Source of the DNA: Stappia sp. WLB 29
GTDB lineage: Bacteria > Pseudomonadota > Alphaproteobacteria > Rhizobiales > Stappiaceae
Assembly: GCF_023507705.1 (NCBI RefSeq)
Contig: NZ_JALBGD010000011.1
Location: 1-64,000 of the forward strand
DNA length: 64,000 bases
Reading direction: 5' to 3'
A program made the translations under genes and the position numbers. The notes beneath the pieces are model-generated. The model was not told the DNA's origin and searched no databases. It worked only from the letters and a program-made list of their open reading frames with translations. The stretch's first letter is position 1; each line of letters opens with the position of its first letter. Below are positions 1 through 8,955 of this stretch, piece by piece.

Positions 1-48
1 CTGCGCAGCGAAATCGACAGGTTCCTGAAGGACGTCGCAGCGGCCTGA
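1..48 (+). CDS. C-terminal tail of a probable methyl-accepting chemotaxis protein (partial)
   Basis: An open frame enters from the left edge and stops with TGA at 46-48. The 15 visible residues read LRSEIDRFLKDVAAA. This resembles the extreme C terminus of many alphaproteobacterial chemoreceptors, where a segment like LRxEVDRFLxxVRAA follows the signalling domain. Nothing upstream is visible, so the assignment rests only on this short tail. A strong terminator follows. Confidence 0.4.
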   Translation: MRSEIDRFLKDVAAA

Positions 49-99
49 CATCGCAGCGTCCCGCCCAAGGCAGGGAACTGCTCCCTTTCGCAAACAATT

Positions 100-135
100 G
101 CCCCCGGATCGCGTCACGGCCCGGGGGCCTTTTTC
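100..135 (+). terminator. Rho-independent terminator
   Basis: GCCCCCGG (100-107) pairs perfectly with CCGGGGGC (121-128) across a 13-nt loop and is followed by CTTTTTCTTTC. It closes the transcript of the gene entering from the left edge and insulates the thioesterase gene. Confidence 0.8.
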
Positions 136-212
136 TTTCGCGTTGCGGCAAAGCAAGGCTAGGCTTGCGCTGGATATTCCACGATTCCGCAACGAGACAG
201 GAGACATCGCCC

Positions 213-617
213 GTGAGCGACCAGGAGACCATCGAAACCCCGAACGGCGAACTGACGCTACGGACGATGGCCATGCCCGCAGACACCAACGCGGCCGGAG
301 ACATCTTCGGCGGCTGGGTGCTGTCGCAGATGGACCTTGCCGGGGGCATCGCGGCCGGGCAGCGGGCACGCCGGCGCGTCGTGACGATCTCCGTCGAGCG
401 GATGACCTTCATCCGCCCGGTCCATGTGGGCGACGTGCTTTGCGTCTATTGCCGAGTGACAGGCGTCGGCCGCACCTCAATGAAGATAGGTATCGAGGCC
501 TGGGCCCTGCGCCATCGGCACGGTCAGCGCGAAAAGGTGACGGACGCGACCTTCACCTTCGTCGCGGTCGACGATCAGGGGCGGCCGATCCCGGTCCCGG
601 CAGAAGACGAGGACTGA
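213..617 (+). CDS. yciA: YciA-type acyl-CoA thioesterase (hotdog fold)
   Basis: Predicted to hydrolyse short- and medium-chain acyl-CoA to free acid and CoA in the cytoplasm. The N-terminal half carries the YciA signature DTNAAGDIFGGWVLSQMDLA, including the helix that contains the catalytic Asp in the family, and then a beta strand with the VERMTFIRPVHVGD motif. The 134-aa length is normal for a single-hotdog thioesterase. I chose the GTG at 213 because a GGAG lies 9-12 bases upstream; an in-frame ATG at 165 would add 16 residues unlike the family. The 3' end overlaps the convergent hypothetical gene by 43 bases. It appears monocistronic. Confidence 0.85.
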   Translation: MSDQETIETPNGELTLRTMAMPADTNAAGDIFGGWVLSQMDLAGGIAAGQRARRRVVTISVERMTFIRPVHVGDVLCVYCRVTGVGRTSMKIGIEAWALRHRHGQREKVTDATFTFVAVDDQGRPIPVPAEDED

Positions 618-955
618 CGCCGCCGCAGGCGGGCACGCAGCGCCACGGCAAGCTGCGGATAGCGGGCGGCGATGTCGCGGAACAACACTTCGTCGACCGC
701 CCTGCGGCAGCCGCCGGTCCACAAGCGCTCGAGATCGGCGAGACGCTGCGCACGTTCGGCGTCGTCAAGAAGAGCCTGCCCCGGCCGCCCGGCCCGGCCG
801 AGGCCGATGCAGGTCGCGCGCATTCTCAGGCCCGCGGCCAGAACGCGAATTTCGGAAAGACGCAGCGGTGCCTGGGCAGCCAAAGCACAGGGCCCTTTAC
901 GGCTCGCGGCTGCGGCATCAACATTCGCCTGCGCGGCAAAAGCGGCTGTGGACAT
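575..955 (-). CDS. Hypothetical protein, 126 aa
   Basis: I do not recognise this protein. It begins MSTAAFAAQANVDAAA, is Ala/Arg/Leu-rich, and has a central helical part with a DDAERAQRLADLERLW segment and two Cys residues. I see no signal peptide or membrane segment. The start is well supported: GGAGG sits 7 bases before the ATG on the minus strand (see 961-965), an almost perfect Shine-Dalgarno. The end overlaps the convergent thioesterase gene by 43 bases, which is unusual and makes the last ~14 residues worth checking. A possible terminator of the upstream MFS gene lies between the two. Confidence 0.5.
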   Translation of the reverse strand: MSTAAFAAQANVDAAAASRKGPCALAAQAPLRLSEIRVLAAGLRMRATCIGLGRAGRPGQALLDDAERAQRLADLERLWTGGCRRAVDEVLFRDIAARYPQLAVALRARLRRRQSSSSAGTGIGRP

Positions 956-1039
956 AAAAAATCCTCCATCGGTTTCCCGAGGAGGACTGGCGCGGATCGA
1001 ATGACCGTTTCGTTGCCGCTGATCTGCGGCCACATCCCC

Positions 1040-1064
1040 AAAACGCAAACCGGTTGTGCCGGTT
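1040..1064 (-). terminator. Possible terminator downstream of the MFS gene
   Basis: Read on the minus strand, AACCGG-CACAA-CCGGTT is followed by TGCGTTTTGG. The 6-bp stem is short and the T-run interrupted, so this is only a candidate. The rest of the 956-1199 gap shows one more small perfect hairpin (TGCCCG/CGGGCA, 1087-1100) and no gene. Confidence 0.4.
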
Positions 1065-1199
1065 CCTTGTGTCAGGGAGACCACCTTGCCCGGTCGGGCA
1101 GGTTGGCGAGGGCGCCAGCCCTTCTCTTGATGACCCGCGATCTATGCCATGCGGCACGCGCCGGTGCAAGAGGCAAGGCCGCGCGTCCTTCCGCTAAGG

Positions 1200-2462
1200 T
1201 CAGGCCGCGTCGCGCGACGTCTCTTCCTCGTCCTCGGCGCGTGGATCGAGGGCCAGCGTTTCCGGCGTGGAGAACCGGACACCCGACGCCATGGCGACGA
1301 AGTCCTCCTTGTCCTCCTGCGCCAGCGGCGCGCGCTGGGTCATGCGCCAGATGGAAAAGCCGATGATCAGCGCATGGGCGGCCGAGGTGACGGCAAAGAG
1401 CCCTTGCGGACGCGTCATCGTCATCATCACGGCCGCAAGCAGCGGACCGACGACGGAGCCGATACCGAACAGCAGAAGCAGGCCACCGCTGGTCTTGAGG
1501 AACTCGCCCGGTGGGGAGTGGTCGTTCGCATGGGCGACGATGACCGGATACATCGAATAAATCATGCCGCCGAAGGCGCCGACCAGCGCAATGATCGCGA
1601 GTGGAGACAGCGCGCCGCCGAAAGTCAGCGCGGCGCCGAGCAGGCAGCCGACGACCGCGATGCCGATCAGGACCATGCGGCGATCGATCCGGTCCGACAG
1701 GACCCCGATCGGGATCTGGATCAAGGCACCGGCAAGCAGCGCCACCGACATCATGGTGGCGATGGACGAGACGGACAGCCCGACCTGGCGGCCATAGACG
1801 GCGCCGAGCGTGCCGAAGGCGCTGTTGGAAATGCCCACGAGAAAGACGCCGATCACCGCGACCGGCGAGTTTCGCCACAGAGAGCGGATGTCCAGACGCA
1901 CCTGGGACAGCGGCTGGGGGGCAGCGGCGGTCGACAGGGCGGTGGGCAGAAGCGCGCAGGAATAAACCATCGCGCCGACCACGAAGAACAGGAAACCAGC
2001 CGGATCTCCAAGGGTCAGCAGCATCTGCCCGGCGGTCGTCGCGCCGAGATTGATCATCGTGTAAATGCCGAAGATGCGGCCGCGCGTTTCCGGGTTGGCC
2101 CGCTCGTTGAGCCAGCTCTCCACCACCATCGCAGCCCCGGCAAAACAGAAGCCGGAGAGCGCCCGCAGCGGGATCCACGCCCAGGGCGTCATGAAAACGA
2201 GGTTCAGCAGCACGACGATTGAGGCGAGCGAGCAGAACGCACCAAAGGAGCGGATGTGGCCGACGCGGCTGACGATCACCGGCGTCAGCAGGCAGCCGCC
2301 GATATAGCCGATGGCCCAGCCGGTGCCCAGAAGACCGAGAGAACTGTCGGAAAACCCCTCGAACGAGCCCCTCAGCGGCAGCAGCAGCCCCTGTAGACCG
2401 CCCGCGAGCAGCAGCAGCGCGGAACCGATGAGAAGGGCAGCGATGGGAACGATCTGGGTCAT
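1200..2462 (-). CDS. MFS transporter, YcaD-like
   Basis: A 420-aa inner-membrane protein with about 12 hydrophobic segments and a polar, acidic C-terminal tail. The first half holds the family-like stretch around LGLLGTGWAIGYIGGC and the conserved WLNERANPETRGRIFGIYTM cytoplasmic motif, typical of YcaD-type major facilitator proteins. The second half carries the second A-like loop GVLSDRIDRRMVLIG. The substrate cannot be inferred. No good Shine-Dalgarno precedes the ATG at 2462; the short frame ending at 2459 overlaps it by ATGA, so translational coupling is possible. serA lies upstream on the same strand. Confidence 0.85.
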   Translation of the reverse strand: MTQIVPIAALLIGSALLLLAGGLQGLLLPLRGSFEGFSDSSLGLLGTGWAIGYIGGCLLTPVIVSRVGHIRSFGAFCSLASIVVLLNLVFMTPWAWIPLRALSGFCFAGAAMVVESWLNERANPETRGRIFGIYTMINLGATTAGQMLLTLGDPAGFLFFVVGAMVYSCALLPTALSTAAAPQPLSQVRLDIRSLWRNSPVAVIGVFLVGISNSAFGTLGAVYGRQVGLSVSSIATMMSVALLAGALIQIPIGVLSDRIDRRMVLIGIAVVGCLLGAALTFGGALSPLAIIALVGAFGGMIYSMYPVIVAHANDHSPPGEFLKTSGGLLLLFGIGSVVGPLLAAVMMTMTRPQGLFAVTSAAHALIIGFSIWRMTQRAPLAQEDKEDFVAMASGVRFSTPETLALDPRAEDEEETSRDAA

Positions 2463-2641
2463 GCGGGCCCGTGGGCTGGCGAAACGGGAATGCCTGCGGC
2501 GCAGGAGGGCGGGGCCGGAGGGCCGTCGTCCAACCTATCTTGCGGGCCTGCGTCGGAATTGAGGCAGGCGGCGGCGAAAGCCGACAGCGCGAAGCAGCCG
2601 GCAACTGCCGCGAAGCGTAACAAATTCCCGTTGAAGAACAA
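2459..2641 (-). CDS. Doubtful 60-aa ORF overlapping the MFS start
   Basis: A TTG-initiated frame that overlaps the MFS start codon by ATGA. The N-terminal ~26 residues are hydrophobic and end in a Cys (ALSAFAAAC), resembling a short lipoprotein-like signal peptide; the rest is Pro/Ala-rich. The start codon is weak and lacks a clear ribosome binding site, so it may be fortuitous. It is listed because the MFS gene has no obvious Shine-Dalgarno of its own. Nothing else stands out in the 2463-2675 gap. Confidence 0.2.
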   Translation of the reverse strand: MFFNGNLLRFAAVAGCFALSAFAAACLNSDAGPQDRLDDGPPAPPSCAAGIPVSPAHGPA

Positions 2642-2675
2642 CCGCTGCCGGAAAAACGGCGACAGTCCTGCCCAC

Positions 2676-3920
2676 TCAGACCCGGTTCAGCAGACGGGCA
2701 CGGATGGTGCCCGACAGGAGGCGGATCTCCTCCAGGATCTCAACCGCATTCGCCACCGGTCCATCGGCATCGAGCACGACGTAACCGATCTCGCCGTCGG
2801 TCTGGTAGTGCTGCGCCGCGATGTTGATCTTGTAACGGGCGAAGAGGTCGTTGAGCTTGCCGAGCTCGCCCGGCAAGTTGCGCTGGACCTGGATGAAGCG
2901 GGTGTTGCTCGTGCCCTTGGGCAGCTGCACCTGGGGGAAGTTCACCGCTCCGATTGTCGAGCCGACATCGGAATACTCGATCAGACGGCGGGCGACTTCC
3001 TCGCCGATCCGCTCCTGGGCCTCTTCCGTGGAGCCGCCGACATGCGGGGTGAGGATAACGTTGTCGAGGCCGCGCAGGGCCGAGACGAATTCCTCGTCGT
3101 TGGACTTGGGCTCGCTCGGGAAGACGTCGACAGCAGCGCCTGCCAAGTGACCGGAGCGCAGGGCCTGCGCCAGTGCATCGATGTCGAGCACCGTGCCGCG
3201 AGCATTGTTGATCAGGTAGGCACCCTTCTTCATCGCGGCGATCTCGTCGGCGCCGATCATGCCGCGGGTTTCCGGCGTCTGCGGCAGATGCAGCGAGACG
3301 ACATCGGAAACAGTCAGCAACTCGCCGAGCGAGGAGACCGGCTCGACATTGCCGTGGCGCAGCTTGTCGGTGTGATCGTAATAAACCACCCGCATGCCCA
3401 TCGCCTCGGCGAGCACGGCAAGCTGGGAGCCGATATTGCCGTAGCCGACGATGCCCAGCGTCTTGCCGCGGACCTCATTGCTGCCCGCCGCCGTCTTCAG
3501 CCAGCGGCCGTTATGGGCGGCCATCGACTTGGTGAACGCACCGCGCATCAGCATGACGATCTCGGCGATGGTCAGCTCGGCAACGCTGCGGGTGTTGGAG
3601 AACGGAGCATTGAAGACAGGGATTCCGCGCCGGTTGGAACCCACGAGGTCCACTTGGTTGGTGCCGACGGAGAAGCAGCCGACCGCGACCAGGGTGCCGG
3701 CGGCCTTGAGAATCTCCTCGTCGATCTGAGTGCGCGAGCGAATGCCGACGATGTGGACGCCCTGCAGCGCCTCGATCAGCGCATCGCGATCCAGCGCCGT
3801 CTTGAGTTGGGTGACGTTGGTGTAGCCCGCCTGCTCCAGCAGGACGGAGGCGGTCGGGCTGATGCCTTCCAACAGGAGCCAGCGGATTTGGTGCTTCGGG
3901 CGCGACAGACCGGTCTTCAT
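2676..3920 (-). CDS. serA: D-3-phosphoglycerate dehydrogenase (short ACT form)
   Basis: Catalyses NAD-dependent oxidation of 3-phosphoglycerate, the first step of serine biosynthesis. The 414-aa length matches the E. coli-type enzyme (410 aa). The Rossmann motif GYGNIGSQLAVLAEAMGMRV lies near residue 160. The catalytic Arg (NNARGTVLD), Glu (VFPSEPK) and His (TPHVGGSTEEAQERIG) are all present, followed by a C-terminal ACT domain (about 345-414) of the serine-sensing kind. The ATG at 3920 starts the MKTGLSRPKHQIRWLLLEGI segment expected of the family; the open frame upstream (to 4637) overlaps the next gene and is not coding. GGAA lies about 11 bases upstream. Confidence 0.93.
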   Translation of the reverse strand: MKTGLSRPKHQIRWLLLEGISPTASVLLEQAGYTNVTQLKTALDRDALIEALQGVHIVGIRSRTQIDEEILKAAGTLVAVGCFSVGTNQVDLVGSNRRGIPVFNAPFSNTRSVAELTIAEIVMLMRGAFTKSMAAHNGRWLKTAAGSNEVRGKTLGIVGYGNIGSQLAVLAEAMGMRVVYYDHTDKLRHGNVEPVSSLGELLTVSDVVSLHLPQTPETRGMIGADEIAAMKKGAYLINNARGTVLDIDALAQALRSGHLAGAAVDVFPSEPKSNDEEFVSALRGLDNVILTPHVGGSTEEAQERIGEEVARRLIEYSDVGSTIGAVNFPQVQLPKGTSNTRFIQVQRNLPGELGKLNDLFARYKINIAAQHYQTDGEIGYVVLDADGPVANAVEILEEIRLLSGTIRARLLNRV

Positions 3921-4002
3921 GAAAGGGCGTTCCGTATGCGGTGCAAGGGAGGGGGCGGCGCATGCCGCCGCTGCGCTCTGGTGCCCTGTCTGCCGCAAAA
4001 AT

Positions 4003-4884
4003 TCAACCGCCGCTTTTTGCAGCCCAGTCACGCAGGGAGACCAGAAAGGCGGAAAGCCGTGCTCGCGTCTCGGAAAAACGCGCGGTTTTGCCGTAGGTCT
4101 CGACATCCATGTAGAGCGCGCGGTTGACCTCGATCTGCAGCGAATGGACGCCGCGTGCCGGATCGCTGTGGCGCCGCAGGATCTCCGCGCCCTTGAAGGG
4201 ATCGTTGACCGCAACCGAAAAGCCGAGATCCAGCAGCAGAGCCCGCGCCGCCTCCAGATAGCCCGCCCCTGCACTTGCCCCCTCGCGGTCCGACAGCACA
4301 ATATCGGGCCGTAGCGATCCGATTGCGTCCTCGTGCATGGTGTTGGCCACCGGCTGCATGGAATGCAAGTCGAGGTGAAAGACGCGGCCATGCGCCGCGC
4401 GTGCTTCGGCGACCAGCTCGCCAAGCGCATCGTGATACGGATGCCAGCAGCGCTCCAGCCGGTCGAGGTACTCCGCGCGGAGGACCGGCCCGGCGAGAAG
4501 CGGTGCGCCGTCGGGCGGGGTCGCGGTCCACACGACACCCTTGCCGAGCTGCGCCTTGGCAGACGGAGCAAGCTCCAGTCCCTCAGCATTGTCGAGCGAT
4601 TCCGGATCCAGATCGTCGGACGCGCGATTGACATCACAGTAGATGCGGCCGAAGCGCGCCTTCAGAAGCGGTACACCGAGGAAAGGAGCAGAGGAAAAGA
4701 GTTCATCGACATACATGTCTTCCGCCCGGCGATAGCGCTGGGGCGGCTGTGCGGGCCGGAAGTCCGGCGGATAGACCTTGCCCGAATGCGGACTGTCCAG
4801 CACGAGCGGCGCGACCGGACCGGCAGGCCGCAGGATGTCGAACACCTCCCCTTCCCCGTCCTTCGCCAGCGCCTCCGTGCCCAT
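4003..4884 (-). CDS. N-formylglutamate amidohydrolase family protein
   Basis: Predicted to remove the formyl group from N-formylglutamate or related N-formyl amino acids. The 293-aa protein has the family landmarks DSPHSGKVYP (about 30-39), RFGRIYCDVNR (about 77-87), a DLHSM motif (about 172-176) and the C-terminal VHSLQIEVNRALYMD block. It is the last gene of the minus-strand ABC importer operon, only 3 bases after the ATPase gene stop. This position suggests it acts on what the importer brings in rather than on histidine degradation; no hut genes are visible. It ends 83 bases before serA begins. Confidence 0.85.
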   Translation of the reverse strand: MGTEALAKDGEGEVFDILRPAGPVAPLVLDSPHSGKVYPPDFRPAQPPQRYRRAEDMYVDELFSSAPFLGVPLLKARFGRIYCDVNRASDDLDPESLDNAEGLELAPSAKAQLGKGVVWTATPPDGAPLLAGPVLRAEYLDRLERCWHPYHDALGELVAEARAAHGRVFHLDLHSMQPVANTMHEDAIGSLRPDIVLSDREGASAGAGYLEAARALLLDLGFSVAVNDPFKGAEILRRHSDPARGVHSLQIEVNRALYMDVETYGKTARFSETRARLSAFLVSLRDWAAKSGG

Positions 4885-4887
4885 GTC

Positions 4888-5886
4888 CTATGCCTCGTTG
4901 AGATGGCAGGCGGAGACGCGGCCCGGAGCGATCTCGCGCAAGGCCGGCGCCTCCTCCCGGCAGCGCGGCATCGCATGCGGGCAGCGCGGATGGAAATGAC
5001 AACCGGTCGGCGGGGCGAGCGGCGACGGGATCTCGCCCTTGACCGGCTGGAACACCCGCTTGCGCGTGTCGATGCGCGGCACCTCCTCCAGAAGCGCCCT
5101 AGCATAGGGGTGGTTCGGATCGGCGAAGAGCTCAGCGGCCGGCGCGCTTTCCACAACGCGGCCGAGATACATGATCACCACCCGGTCGGCGAGATGCTCG
5201 ACGACACCAAGGTCGTGGGAGATGAAGAGATAGGTGAGGCCGAGATCCTCGCGCAGGTCCATGAAGAGATTGAGCACCTGCGCCTGGATCGAGACGTCGA
5301 GCGCCGCAATGCTCTCGTCGCAGACCAGAAAATCGGGCTGCACGGCGAGCGCCCGGGCGATGCCGATGCGCTGGCGCTGACCGCCGGAAAACTGGTGCGG
5401 GTAGCGGCTCTTGTAGCTGGGATCGAGGCCGACGCGCAGCAGCATGCGGTCGACATAGTCGGCGACCTCGCCGCTCGACACCAGACCGTGCACCCGTGGC
5501 GCCTCGCCAACGATGTCGCGCACCCGCATGCGCGGATTGAGCGAGGACATGGGATCCTGGAAGATCATCTGGATCTTCAACGTGGCTTCGCGCCGCTCTG
5601 CCCCGGACAGGCTGTCGATATCCCGTCCACGCCACAGGACGCGGCCGGAACTGGCCGCGTGGACGCCGGCGACCACGCGACCGAGGGTGGACTTGCCGCA
5701 GCCGCTCTCGCCGACAAGGCCGACCACCTCGCCTTCGGCGATCTGCAGCGAGACGTTGTCGACGGCGTGAACGACCTCCTCACGCCGGTTGCCCCCGAAT
5801 AGGTTGACGATCTTCTCCGCCGCATCGAGACGGCGCACGAAGCGCTTCGACACGGCATCGAGGGCAAGAAGCGGTGCGGCGCTCAT
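4888..5886 (-). CDS. Dipeptide/oligopeptide ABC transporter ATP-binding protein (DppF/OppF type)
   Basis: One of two ATPase subunits powering the importer. The 332-aa protein has Walker A GESGCGKST (about 63-71), the Q-loop region QMIFQDPMSSLNPRM, signature [15 protein letters not shown], a Walker B reading FLVCDESIAALD (normally DEP(T/V)), and the oligopeptide-family C-terminal extension with the CHFHPRCPHAMPRC cysteine motif that binds Fe-S in related proteins. The start ATG at 5886 follows GGGAGG closely and overlaps the preceding ATPase stop by ATGA; open frame further upstream is not supported. Confidence 0.92.
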   Translation of the reverse strand: MSAAPLLALDAVSKRFVRRLDAAEKIVNLFGGNRREEVVHAVDNVSLQIAEGEVVGLVGESGCGKSTLGRVVAGVHAASSGRVLWRGRDIDSLSGAERREATLKIQMIFQDPMSSLNPRMRVRDIVGEAPRVHGLVSSGEVADYVDRMLLRVGLDPSYKSRYPHQFSGGQRQRIGIARALAVQPDFLVCDESIAALDVSIQAQVLNLFMDLREDLGLTYLFISHDLGVVEHLADRVVIMYLGRVVESAPAAELFADPNHPYARALLEEVPRIDTRKRVFQPVKGEIPSPLAPPTGCHFHPRCPHAMPRCREEAPALREIAPGRVSACHLNEA

Positions 5887-6881
5887 GCGGCACCTCCCCT
5901 GGCGGTTTCGAGAGTTCGATGCGGATGGTGGCAGCGCGCGAGGCGGCCGGCCTCCAGTTCGCTCAGTTCCGGCATGACCGTGCAGGCGGCATCGGCGCGC
6001 GGACAGCGGGCGGCAAAGCTGCACCCTTCCGGCAGGGACAGCAGCGACGGCGCCATGCCGGGAATCTGCGTCAGGCGCTCGCCGCGCCGGTTCTGGCTCG
6101 GCACGGAGCCGATCAGCCCATGCGTATAAGGATGGAAAGGCGCGTCGAGAACGGCATCGACCGGCCCCTGCTCGACGATGCGGCCGGCATACATCACCGC
6201 CACCCGGTCGGCGAGCCCGCCGACAACGGCAAGGTCATGGGTGATCCAGATCATCGCAAGACCGGTATCGGCGCACAGCTTCTGCACCTCGTAGAGGATC
6301 TGCGCCTGGATGGTGACGTCGAGCGCGGTGGTCGGCTCGTCGGCGACGATCACCTCCGGCTCGTTGAGAAGCGCAATGGCAATGGCGACGCGCTGGCGCA
6401 TGCCGCCGGAGAACTGGTGCGGATAGGCCGCGAGCCGCTCGTCCGGCGAAGGAATGCCGACACGGGCGAGCGCCTCGCGTGCCCGCTCGCGAGCCGCCTC
6501 GCGCGACACGCCGGCATGGGCGCGGATCGCCTCGATCATCTGCGTATCGATGCGCAGGACCGGGTTCAGCGTCATCATCGGGTCCTGGAAGATCATGGCG
6601 ATGCGGCGGCCGCGGAGCCGTCGCCATCCCTCCTCGGGCAGACCCGCCAATTCCTCGCCGCCCAGGCGGATCGAACCCGAGACGAGACGCCCAGGAGGAT
6701 CGACAAGGCCCATCAGCGAAAAGCCGGTGACAGTCTTGCCCGATCCGCTTTCGCCGACAAGGCCGAGCACCTCACCGCGGGCAAGCGAGAAGGAGACGCC
6801 GTCAACGGCGCGGGCGACACCGGCCTTGGTGAAGAAATGGGTCCGCAGGTCGCGGACCTCGAGAACGGTTTCGCGGGTCAT
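5883..6881 (-). CDS. Dipeptide/oligopeptide ABC transporter ATP-binding protein (DppD/OppD type)
   Basis: Partner ATPase of the next gene, 332 aa. Walker A is [18 protein letters not shown], the Q-loop [15 protein letters not shown], the signature [16 protein letters not shown] and Walker [21 protein letters not shown], all intact. The C-terminal [14 protein letters not shown] motif is the oligopeptide-type cysteine cluster. A GAGG ribosome binding site precedes the ATG; the gene starts 7 bases after the permease stop and is coupled to the next ATPase by a 4-base overlap. The two ATPases have the same length but differ in sequence, as is usual for a heterodimeric pair. Confidence 0.92.
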   Translation of the reverse strand: MTRETVLEVRDLRTHFFTKAGVARAVDGVSFSLARGEVLGLVGESGSGKTVTGFSLMGLVDPPGRLVSGSIRLGGEELAGLPEEGWRRLRGRRIAMIFQDPMMTLNPVLRIDTQMIEAIRAHAGVSREAARERAREALARVGIPSPDERLAAYPHQFSGGMRQRVAIAIALLNEPEVIVADEPTTALDVTIQAQILYEVQKLCADTGLAMIWITHDLAVVGGLADRVAVMYAGRIVEQGPVDAVLDAPFHPYTHGLIGSVPSQNRRGERLTQIPGMAPSLLSLPEGCSFAARCPRADAACTVMPELSELEAGRLARCHHPHRTLETARGGAA

Positions 6882-6888
6882 GCGGCCC

Positions 6889-7812
6889 TCATTTCTGCAG
6901 CCGCGGGTTCAGCACATCGCGGAGCTGGTCGCCGACAATGTTGATGGTGACGATGGTGATCAGCAGCGCCACACCCGGGAAGACGGCAATCCAGTACTTG
7001 CCGGACAGCATGTATTCGAAGCCGTTGGAGATCAGCAGCCCAAGGGAGGGCTCGGTCTGCGGCAGACCGACGCCGAGAAAGGACAGTGTCGCCTCCAGTG
7101 CGATGGCATGCGCCGTCTGCACCGTGCCGACGACGATCAGCGGCGCGATGCAGTTCGGCAGGATGTGGCGAAAGACGATACGCGCATGCGACAGGCCGAG
7201 ACAGGCGGCGGCCTCGACATATTCGCGCCGTCGCTCGACCAGCGCCGAGGCCCGCACTGTGCGGGCGTAGTAGGCCCACTGCGCAATGACGAGCGCGATG
7301 ATGATCTTGTCGATGCCCTTGCCGAGGATCGCAAGGAGTATCAGCGCGATCAGCACGGCGGGCAGCGACAGCTGGATGTCGACGATGCGCATTATCAGCC
7401 CTTCGATCCGACCGCCCGCATAGGCGGCAAGAAGACCGACGATCATACCGACCGTGAGCGCGATGATGGCCGAGGCGACGCCGACCGAGAGCGAGATGCG
7501 CAGCCCATAGATGATGGCCGAAAGCAGGTCGCGGCCGGCGCCGTCCGTGCCGAGCCAGAAGGTGACGCCGTCCATGCTCTGCGAGCCCGGCGGCAGACGG
7601 GCGTCGAAGATCGAGACGACAGCAAGATCGTAAGGGTTCTGCGGCGCGAGCCAGGGGGCGAAGACCGCCAGAATGATGATCGTCACGAGCAGAATGGCCG
7701 CAAGAACCGCCAGCCGGCTGTCGGTGAAATCCGACAGGAACCGGCGGAACGGCGTATCGAGCGCGGGCCGGACGGGCGCTGCACCGCCCGCCGGGGTTTC
7801 CGTGGATGCCAT
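6889..7812 (-). CDS. Dipeptide/oligopeptide ABC transporter permease (DppC/OppC type)
   Basis: Inner-membrane permease of 307 aa. It has an N-terminal OppC_N-type segment with one transmembrane helix (about 35-55), a periplasmic loop with the conserved WLGTDGAGRDLLSAIIYGLR block, then five hydrophobic helices. The EAA loop for ATPase contact reads EYVEAAACLGLSHARIVFRH. It ends GDQLRDVLNPRLQK, typical of the family. GAGG precedes the ATG. It lies between the DppB-type permease and the two ATPase genes, all on one strand with gaps of 7-10 bases. Confidence 0.92.
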   Translation of the reverse strand: MASTETPAGGAAPVRPALDTPFRRFLSDFTDSRLAVLAAILLVTIIILAVFAPWLAPQNPYDLAVVSIFDARLPPGSQSMDGVTFWLGTDGAGRDLLSAIIYGLRISLSVGVASAIIALTVGMIVGLLAAYAGGRIEGLIMRIVDIQLSLPAVLIALILLAILGKGIDKIIIALVIAQWAYYARTVRASALVERRREYVEAAACLGLSHARIVFRHILPNCIAPLIVVGTVQTAHAIALEATLSFLGVGLPQTEPSLGLLISNGFEYMLSGKYWIAVFPGVALLITIVTINIVGDQLRDVLNPRLQK

Positions 7813-7822
7813 GGGATCCGCC

Positions 7823-8800
7823 TCACTGACCGCGGTCGCCGAGCCGCACGCGCGGATCGAGGACCGAATAGAGGATGTCGACCACCAGGTTGATGACGAC
7901 GAACAGGAAGACGATCATCATCAGGTAGGCGACGATGATCGGACGGTCGAGCTGCTGGATCGACTCGATGAGCAGTTTGCCCATGCCCGGCCAAGCGAAG
8001 ATCGTCTCCGTCACGACCGAGAAGGCGATGAGCGAGCCAAACTCGAGGCCGAGAACCGTGACGACCGGGATCAGGATGTTCTTCAGCAGGTGCACGCCGA
8101 CAATGCGCGAGCGCGAGAGGCCCTTGGCGCGGGCGAACTTGATGTAGTCCTGCAGCATCGCCTCGCGTGTACCGGCCCGCGTCAGGCGGATCACCAACGA
8201 AATCTTGAGAAGCGCCAGATTGAGCGCCGGAAGCGCCAGATGCCGCAGCCCGTCGAGAGTCAGGAACGACAGCTGGATGCCGAAGACATCCACGGTATCG
8301 CCGCGCCCTGTCGAGGGAAGCCAGCCGAGCATCACGGCAAAGACCATGATCATCATGATCCCGACCCAGAAGGTGGGCAGCGAGAAGCCGACGATGGACC
8401 CGGCCATGATGGTCCTGGAGGCGAGGCTGTCGGGATAAAGCCCGGCATAGAGGCCGAGGGGAATGCCGATCACCACCGCCATGAGCAAGGCGGCGAAGGC
8501 AAGCTCCAGTGTCGCCGGCATGCGCTGGATGATCAGCCCGAGTGCCGGCTCGCCGAAAATGAAGGACTGGCCGAGATTGCCGCTGAGCGCGTTGGCAATG
8601 AACAGCCAGAACTGCTCCCAGATCGGCCTATCGAGGCCGAGGGCCCTTGTGACGTTCTCGATGTCCTGCTGGTCCATATCGGGGGTAACAAACATGTAGA
8701 CCGGATCGCCGACCAGATGGACGCCGAAAAAGACGATCATGGCCATGGCGACCATGACCAGCGCGCTCTGCAGGAGGCGGCGGAGGATGAAGACGCTCAT
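7823..8800 (-). CDS. Dipeptide/oligopeptide ABC transporter permease (DppB/OppB type)
   Basis: Inner-membrane permease of 325 aa starting MSVFILRRLLQSALVMVAMA, the standard DppB N terminus with a first transmembrane helix at about 9-30. The EAA loop is YIKFARAKGLSRSRIVGVHL, and the C terminus ends NLVVDILYSVLDPRVRLGD as expected. GGGAGA lies upstream of the ATG. It follows the substrate-binding protein gene after a 155-base gap that holds a strong hairpin, so permease expression is probably lower than that of the binding protein. Confidence 0.92.
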   Translation of the reverse strand: MSVFILRRLLQSALVMVAMAMIVFFGVHLVGDPVYMFVTPDMDQQDIENVTRALGLDRPIWEQFWLFIANALSGNLGQSFIFGEPALGLIIQRMPATLELAFAALLMAVVIGIPLGLYAGLYPDSLASRTIMAGSIVGFSLPTFWVGIMMIMVFAVMLGWLPSTGRGDTVDVFGIQLSFLTLDGLRHLALPALNLALLKISLVIRLTRAGTREAMLQDYIKFARAKGLSRSRIVGVHLLKNILIPVVTVLGLEFGSLIAFSVVTETIFAWPGMGKLLIESIQQLDRPIIVAYLMMIVFLFVVINLVVDILYSVLDPRVRLGDRGQ

Positions 8801-8914
8801 GGGGCGGTCTCCCGGCCTTGCGGCATGGGCTGGACAGGAAAGGCGGTAGCCACGACCGGCAAGGGCGGGGGCCCACCCCTACCGGCCAGTTCATCGCGAC
8901 AGGAAATTGCGGGT

Positions 8915-8948
8915 GCCTCTGCCCCGGCTCGATGCCGGCGGCAGAGGC
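8915..8948 (-). terminator. Intercistronic hairpin after the binding-protein gene
   Basis: GCCTCTGCC (8915-8923) pairs with GGCAGAGGC (8940-8948), and inner CCGGC pairs with GCCGG. There is no T-run on the minus strand. Such hairpins after a binding-protein gene usually stabilise its mRNA or reduce read-through into the permease genes. The rest of the 8801-8955 gap is featureless. Confidence 0.5.
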
Positions 8949-8955
8949 TTTCCGC

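Noticed and set aside
3921-4637. N-terminal extension of SerA in the same frame
   Set aside because: It overlaps the N-formylglutamate amidohydrolase gene and has no SerA-like sequence; SerA of normal length begins at 3920.
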